A program made the translations under genes and the position numbers. 64,000 bases of DNA, taken from positions 124,001 to 188,000 of the forward strand of contig CAUCKA010000003.1 of assembly GCA_958443265.1 (NCBI GenBank), written 5' to 3'. The notes below the pieces were generated by a model. The model saw nothing but the letters and a program-made list of their open reading frames with translations. It was not told where the DNA came from and did not search any database. This DNA comes from an uncultured Collinsella sp. Lineage in GTDB: Bacteria > Actinomycetota > Coriobacteriia > Coriobacteriales > Coriobacteriaceae. Each line of letters starts with the position of its first letter. Within the stretch, counting starts at the first letter, position 1. Below, piece by piece: positions 59,169 to 64,000 of the stretch.

Positions 59169-60533
59169 ATGGCGATCACGCCCGCAGAAATCGCGGAAAC
59201 CCGCGGCATGGTTGAGGAGCAGAACCTCGACATCAGGACCATCACCATGGGTGTTTCGCTCATGGGTTGCGGCGACGAGAACCTCGACCGCATGTGCACG
59301 AAAATCTACGACCACGTGACGCACACGGCTGAGCATCTGGTCGAGACCGCCGAGAACCTCGAACGCGAGTACGGTATCCCCATCGTCAACAAGCGCGTCT
59401 CCGTTACCCCGGTGGCGCAGATCGCCGCTTGCTGCAAGGATGAGGACCTCACCCCCATCGCGCATGCCCTCGACCGCGCGGCCGAGACCCTCGGCATCGA
59501 CTACCTGGGTGGCTTCTCCGCGCTCGTCCAGAAGGGCATCGGCGACGCCGACCGCCGCGTCATCCAGTCCATCCCGCAGGCGCTCGCCACCACGAGCCGT
59601 GTCTGCTCCAGCGTCAACGTCGCCAGCCTGCGCGCCGGCATCAACATGGACGCCGTGCTTATGGCCGCCCAGACCATCATCGACGCCGCTAAGCTCACGG
59701 CCGACCAGGACTCCGTTGGCGCATCCAAGTTTGTCTGCTTTGCCAACATGGTCGAGGACTCCCCGTTTATGGCGGGCGCCGTCCACGGCGGTGGCGAGGC
59801 CGACGCCGTCATCAACGTGGGTGTCTCGGGCCCCGGCGTTATGGCCGCAGCCCTGGAGACGCTGCCCGATTCCGCATCGATGATGGAGGTCGCCGAGAAG
59901 ATTAAGCAGACCGCCTTTAAGATCACCCGTGCCGGTGAGCTCATGAGCCGCGAGGCCGCCCATCGCTTGGGTGTCGAGAAGGGCATCGTCGACCTGTCGC
60001 TGGCGCCTACGCCTGCCATCGGCGACTCCGTTGCCCGCATCCTCGAGATCATCGGCGTGGGCACCTGCGGTGGCCCGGGCACGACCTGCGCACTCGCCAT
60101 GCTCAACGATGCCGTCAAGAAGGGCGGCGTCATGGCCAGCTCCAGCGTGGGCGGCCTCTCGGGCGCCTTTATCCCCGTGTCCGAGGACGCCGGCATGATC
60201 GCCGCCGTCGAGGCCGGTGCGCTTTCGCTCGAAAAGCTCGAGGCTATGACCTGCGTCTGCTCCGTCGGCCTGGACATGATCGCCATCCCCGGTGACACCC
60301 CGGTCGAGACCATCGCCGGCATCATCGCCGACGAGATGGCTATCGGCGTTATCAACAACAAGACCACGGCCGTCCGCGTGATTCCCGCCATTGGCAAGGG
60401 CGTGGGCGACTGCGTCGAGTACGGTGGCCTGTTCGGCCGTGCGCCCATCATGCCGGTGAACCCCAACGCCGGCACCGTGCTTGCCCACCGTGGTGGACGC
60501 TTCCCGGCACCGCTGAACTCGCTGAAGAACTAG
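59169..60533 (+). CDS. UPF0210/DUF711 (PFL-like) family protein
   Basis: The 454-residue protein fits UPF0210 in length and motifs: DIRTITMGVSLMGC near the start, VNKRVSVTPVAQIAA, GGFSALVQKG and AGMDMIAIPGDT-like segments (VGLDMIAIPGDTPVET). Structures in the family resemble pyruvate formate-lyase-like barrels, but the reaction is unknown. Usually a small ACT-domain protein is encoded next to it; none is here. AGGAG precedes the ATG at 59169, chosen over the frame start at 59112. Confidence 0.85.
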   Translation: MAITPAEIAETRGMVEEQNLDIRTITMGVSLMGCGDENLDRMCTKIYDHVTHTAEHLVETAENLEREYGIPIVNKRVSVTPVAQIAACCKDEDLTPIAHALDRAAETLGIDYLGGFSALVQKGIGDADRRVIQSIPQALATTSRVCSSVNVASLRAGINMDAVLMAAQTIIDAAKLTADQDSVGASKFVCFANMVEDSPFMAGAVHGGGEADAVINVGVSGPGVMAAALETLPDSASMMEVAEKIKQTAFKITRAGELMSREAAHRLGVEKGIVDLSLAPTPAIGDSVARILEIIGVGTCGGPGTTCALAMLNDAVKKGGVMASSSVGGLSGAFIPVSEDAGMIAAVEAGALSLEKLEAMTCVCSVGLDMIAIPGDTPVETIAGIIADEMAIGVINNKTTAVRVIPAIGKGVGDCVEYGGLFGRAPIMPVNPNAGTVLAHRGGRFPAPLNSLKN

Positions 60534-60550
60534 CTGAGGGGGACTGGCGA

Positions 60551-60684
60551 GGAGCCCCGAGGAGGGCAAATATATAAGGTCGCCTGCTCGGACAGTCCTG
60601 ACTCGCACGGAGAGCACATTAAGTGCTCTCCGGCTCGTGCGGAACTCGCGATCGACCTTATATATTTGCCCTCCCCGGGGCTCC
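60551..60684. repeat. 134-bp nested palindrome with 32-bp arms
   Basis: The left arm (60551-60582) and right arm (60653-60684) are complementary at 31 of 32 positions and contain GGGCAAATATATAAGG. Inside, CGGAGAGCAC and GTGCTCTCCG (60608-60632) form a second perfect stem. The element would fold into a very long hairpin. It is not coding. Confidence 0.75.
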
Positions 60685-60849
60685 CGCACAACGGGACCTC
60701 AGTTGGGTTCTATCCCGGTTGCAGTTGCTTCGCTCCTGCACCACATGGTTGATACGGCGGTTTGGCGTTGGATCGGTTCTTTCTGATATATGCTGGTTGC
60801 GGCTCTTCTTTTGGGAGGAGTCGCTTTTTTGTTGTGAGGGGGATGGCCC

Positions 60850-61737
60850 GTGGCTGATGATTTGATTCGTTCTGAGCTGCTTTCTGCGGATTGGAATGAG
60901 GAATGGATGCGCTTGCAGGCTAATCGGCAGCGGGCTGATGATTCTTTTGAGTGGGATAAAAGAGCTCGGCATTTTCGGCCGCTTGAGACTGCTCCGTATG
61001 CCCGGGACTTTATGAAGCTGCTGGCGTTAAAGCCTGGTGAATCGGTGCTGGATATGGGGTGTGGGGCTGGGTCGATTGCCATTCCGCTTGCTCAGGCTGG
61101 GCATCCTGTGATTGCTGCTGACTTTTCCCCTGCTATGTTGGGCACGCTTGATGCTGGCATTGAGTACTATGGACTCGAGGATCGCATTACACCGCTTGAG
61201 CTTGCTTGGGATGATGACTGGGATTTGGTTGGACCGGTCACGAAAGCGGTAGATGTTGCCTTTGCCAGTCGTTCTGTCACCACGACCAACCTAAAAGGCG
61301 CGCTTGCCAAGCTTGATCGAACGGCTCGTCGGCGTTGTGCTGTTACGATGGTCGCCAACTCCAGCCCACGCTATGACCTGCACCTGATGAACGCCATCGG
61401 TGCCTCGGTTACCTGCAGTAATGGCTTTGTGTATGCCTTTAATATCCTCGTTCAGATGGGTGCCCTGCCGCAGGTTACGTACTTTGAATCGCCTCGTCGC
61501 GATACCTTCGATAGCCTTGAGGCGGGCGTGGCGGACTTCTCCCGCATGCTCGAACACGGTAACGAGGATAAGATCGACCGTCTGCGTGTCTACGTCGCTC
61601 AGCATATGATTGAGAATCCCCATGCCGGCGAGCCAGGGTCCAAAGGAGTGCCGCAGGGACGCTATATGCTCGACCATATCCGCAAGGTCCGTTGGGCGTT
61701 TATTGCATGGGAGCCGGTCTCTTCGAGCCGTCCATAG
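60850..61737 (+). CDS. class I SAM-dependent methyltransferase
   Basis: The 295-residue protein has motif I VLDMGCGAGSIAIPLA (about residues 73-88), VIAADFSPAMLGTL and a conserved AFASRSVTTTNLKGALAKLDR. It resembles the Methyltransf_25 group in Coriobacteriia; the substrate is unknown. The GTG start at 60850 follows GAGGGGG. Low codon bias (many T-ending codons) compared with neighbours hints at a different history. The 180 bp after it (61738-61919) are empty. Confidence 0.82.
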   Translation: MADDLIRSELLSADWNEEWMRLQANRQRADDSFEWDKRARHFRPLETAPYARDFMKLLALKPGESVLDMGCGAGSIAIPLAQAGHPVIAADFSPAMLGTLDAGIEYYGLEDRITPLELAWDDDWDLVGPVTKAVDVAFASRSVTTTNLKGALAKLDRTARRRCAVTMVANSSPRYDLHLMNAIGASVTCSNGFVYAFNILVQMGALPQVTYFESPRRDTFDSLEAGVADFSRMLEHGNEDKIDRLRVYVAQHMIENPHAGEPGSKGVPQGRYMLDHIRKVRWAFIAWEPVSSSRP

Positions 61738-61919
61738 ACCGCTTTCGGCCGTCGTACACGTCCGCCTGTAACCCGCCCCGTTCTCCCGCTCGGCATCCGC
61801 ATTCTTTTTGAACTGGGCAAACACGCCCCACACCGCGCCGTTCCTGCGCTATCGTGGGACAGCTCACGTAGATTAAGGCCCCATCGCGGGGCGCCCCATA
61901 ACATAGAAAGCGAGAACCC

Positions 61920-62219
61920 ATGGCACTGACAGGAGCCCAGGTCAAGCAGCTTCGCAGCATGGCCCATCATCTCAACCCCGCCATCATCATCGGCAAGTCC
62001 GACATCAACGAGGGCACCGTCGAGCAGACGGTCGCCTACCTGGAGAAGCACGAGCTCGTTAAGTGCTCCGTGCTGGACGGCTCCAGCCTTTCCGCCCGCG
62101 AGGCCGCCGAAGAGCTCGCCGATCGCTGCCATGCCGAGGTCGTCCAGGTTATCGGCCGCAAGTTCTCGCTGTATCGCGAGTCCTCGCGCAAGGATATCGA
62201 GAAGATTAAGCTCGTCTAA
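61920..62219 (+). CDS. yhbY: CRS1-YhbY domain RNA-binding protein
   Basis: The 99-residue protein is a stand-alone CRM domain with LTGAQVKQLRSMAHHLNPAIIIGKSDINEG and the C-terminal VVQVIGRKFSLYRES, including the conserved basic loop. Family knowledge: it binds pre-50S ribosomal particles and aids their assembly. GAAAGCGAGAACCC precedes the ATG. Confidence 0.94.
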   Translation: MALTGAQVKQLRSMAHHLNPAIIIGKSDINEGTVEQTVAYLEKHELVKCSVLDGSSLSAREAAEELADRCHAEVVQVIGRKFSLYRESSRKDIEKIKLV

Positions 62220-62259
62220 GAGCCAACGATCCGGCGAGCCAACATACATCAAGCTTGCG

Positions 62260-62290
62260 AGCGTCCGAGCAATTCGGACGCTAATTTTTT
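62260..62290. terminator. bidirectional terminator after yhbY
   Basis: AGCGTCCGA (62260-62268) pairs with TCGGACGCT (62274-62282), followed by AATTTTTT. It overlaps the end of the convergent BTAD gene. Confidence 0.85.
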
Positions 62291-64000
62291 ATCGCTCGAC
62301 GAGCACGCGGTTGAGCCTGCCCTCTACCAAGCGCTCGTACAGACGCCGCGTCTCGGGCTCAGGCACGCCATTGACCTGCTCCCTCAGGTGATGCATATGT
62401 CCACTGTACAGCTCGACGATGTCGCGTCGTCGCCCCGCCGCACCGTAGACGCGCATAGCGCAACGCACCATGTCCTCGCGCGCCGTCTCTTGCCGCAGCC
62501 CCGACTCCACCAGCCATACCGCCGACTGCAGGTCGTTTTCTTCTAGAGCGGCATTCGCGCCCCGAATCATGCAGTCGATATACTTCGATTCCATAATGCG
62601 CCGCATACGCAAAAAGTAGGTGGGATTACAGCCATTGGGAACATACAACGGGCCGGCGTAGAGCTGCTCGATCTTAAGGCACAGCTCGACCAGATGGGGT
62701 CCACGCGCACCCGTGCGATTTCCCAAAACTTCGCGGCTTATCTGATCAAACAACCGCACGTCGGTCTTGACGTAATCGCCGTTAAGCCCAATGCACTCGT
62801 TTTGGATCAGCACACACGACTTGCCGTCCGGTGTCGGCCCCAAGGCCGAACGCAGGCGCGATATCGTCGAGTACAGATTGTTACGAGCGCTATTGAACTC
62901 GGCATGGGGCCACAGCTCCATAGCCAGCGTCTCGCGGTCGACCAGCGCATCCATGCCCAGCGCAAACCGCTCGGCAAGCGTCGCCGCTTTCTTGCGGCGC
63001 CACATCTTATCCGTGATGGGAAACCCGTCGCGCTCGGCGCGAAACGCCCCAAACATGCGAATCTCGATATGGCCAATCGCATCGACACCTTCGGCATCGC
63101 CGGCCTGGAACAGACGCTCGCCTTCGCCCTCAAAGTCGTCACGCAGCGAATACCGCGACAGCTCGCGCACCGGGAGCTTCTTTCGAATTCTAGCAGCCGG
63201 CTCACCCAGACAATGCATCGCAAGACGCGCAAACAGCCGATACGACGGATCCAAAATCCCTGGGCGGTTCATGGACATCCAGGCTGCAAGGTCGCTATCG
63301 CGGCCCGCGGAGGCCAAATGCAGCGCCACCATCCAAGCCTCGGCACCACCGACCTGCGTCCGACTCAAATCGAGCAGCTCTGCCTCTTCGCGCACCGATA
63401 CCATCGATGTATTGCGTAAGTACGCCGCGCGCTCTAGCAGCAGTGCGTTGTCGCGTATGTATCCAATCGATTCCTCGGCAAGCCTGAGCACCTGCACCGC
63501 ACGGAATTTGGCATTGACCGGACGCCCCTCGGCCAGCGACTGCCAGCCTTCCAGTATCAAGCCAAACAACTGGACTTGATTGTCACGCACGCGCACGGCA
63601 AAACGGTCGAGCTCATTGAATGCCTGCTCGTCGGTCACCGGCATGCCGGCAAGCAGGCGCCGCGCCGATAACACCATGCGCACCCAGATGGCGAGCGCTC
63701 GGATTCCACGCGCTTCGAGCGCCTCGAGCGTCAGGGCCATCTCGTCATCACGCTCATCGATCCCCGCATACGATCCATCAAATAGCTCCGTCAACATGCG
63801 GTCCGCCCGCACAAACGTCCCCGCGATATCGAGCTCACAATCGTAGGCCTTATCCGTTTTGAGCCCCGCGAGGATCTCGCCACCCTTCGCCCGCTCGGTC
63901 AGCCCATGCTTTATCTCGACATGTGCGGACAGCATGTCGAGTGCGGCACAAGACGCCTCACTTTCCAACGCTGTACGGCTTGCCGGAAGCCCCAGACCGC
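62289..64000 (-). CDS. BTAD/winged-helix transcriptional regulator (partial)
   Basis: The frame is open to the right edge, so the N-terminus is missing. The visible 560 or so residues have a long helical region, then an OmpR-type winged helix (IEIRMFGAFRAERDGFPITDKMWRRKKAATL, AMELWPHAEFNSARNNLYSTISRLRSALG) and a C-terminal bacterial transcriptional activation domain of TPR-like helices (HLVELCLKIEQLYAGPLYVP...). Such proteins in actinobacteria act as activators of neighbouring or metabolic genes. The target is not evident. Confidence 0.8.
   Translation of the reverse strand, partial: GLGLPASRTALESEASCAALDMLSAHVEIKHGLTERAKGGEILAGLKTDKAYDCELDIAGTFVRADRMLTELFDGSYAGIDERDDEMALTLEALEARGIRALAIWVRMVLSARRLLAGMPVTDEQAFNELDRFAVRVRDNQVQLFGLILEGWQSLAEGRPVNAKFRAVQVLRLAEESIGYIRDNALLLERAAYLRNTSMVSVREEAELLDLSRTQVGGAEAWMVALHLASAGRDSDLAAWMSMNRPGILDPSYRLFARLAMHCLGEPAARIRKKLPVRELSRYSLRDDFEGEGERLFQAGDAEGVDAIGHIEIRMFGAFRAERDGFPITDKMWRRKKAATLAERFALGMDALVDRETLAMELWPHAEFNSARNNLYSTISRLRSALGPTPDGKSCVLIQNECIGLNGDYVKTDVRLFDQISREVLGNRTGARGPHLVELCLKIEQLYAGPLYVPNGCNPTYFLRMRRIMESKYIDCMIRGANAALEENDLQSAVWLVESGLRQETAREDMVRCAMRVYGAAGRRRDIVELYSGHMHHLREQVNGVPEPETRRLYERLVEGRLNRVLVER

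Noticed and set aside
56121..60689. Long minus-strand open frame opposite the metH and UPF0210 genes
   Set aside because: Same cause: antisense shadow of well-conserved proteins; low-complexity His/Gly/Asp-rich translation.

Overview
The window looks like a chromosome segment of a gut Coriobacteriia, most likely Collinsella. This is an inference from the GC-rich codon use, the LAGTGD-type cell-wall sorting signal, Actinobacteria-like gene content (MurT-GatD fusion, BTAD regulator, type III glutamine synthetase), and GuaA, YchF and split-MetH genes of that flavour. No 16S gene is present to confirm it.

Layout. 1-10.4 kb: end of a surface protein, an XRE/membrane-protein operon, two unrelated AAA+ ATPases each under an elaborate repeat operator, a divergent type II topoisomerase pair behind a LexA-like box, and a flavodoxin-like reductase. 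10.5-16.9 kb: a TetR-controlled operon of three sirtuin-like proteins (two with the Asn/Asp/Gln signature of class M sirtuins) and a decayed tandem copy of the whole locus whose middle was replaced by a tandem radical-SAM pair; then a remnant of a DUF4143-type ATPase. 17-36.5 kb: an accessory island built up at the 3' end of guaA. Short copies of the guaA terminal sequence (TATTCCCACTC-type) lie at about 17675, 21011, 23571, 27276, 27732 and 36456 and split it into modules: (i) an Abi_2 HEPN protein with two tandem promoter-RNA-terminator units, a second yjdF gene with its riboswitch, and a ToxN-like protein; (ii) three methyltransferases; (iii) a DUF262/GmrSD-like protein plus a KAP-type NTPase; (iv) an orphan RelB/DinJ antitoxin; (v) an 8.7-kb integrative element with integrase, excisionase, MobC-like and RepA-like proteins, five tandem hairpins, a XamI-type restriction-modification pair, and an XRE regulator plus ABC-type ATPase. 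The regulator's presumed operator occurs three times at exact 39-bp spacing and a fourth time beside the guaA junction.

36.5-64 kb is mostly housekeeping: guaA, asparaginase, ychF, a ferredoxin-like protein, three iron-dependent alcohol/glycerol dehydrogenases, two helical-repeat proteins, murT-gatD, tRNA-Glu, glnN, a methionine/one-carbon block (metF, MetH activation domain, MetH core), a UPF0210 protein, yhbY and a BTAD regulator cut by the window end. Two long palindromic elements (51976-52195 and 60551-60684) sit between these genes.

The most unusual items are the Abi_2 gene with its duplicated RNA genes, the duplicated sirtuin locus captured by a radical-SAM pair, the five-hairpin array, and the guaA tandem-attachment island with its operator spacing.
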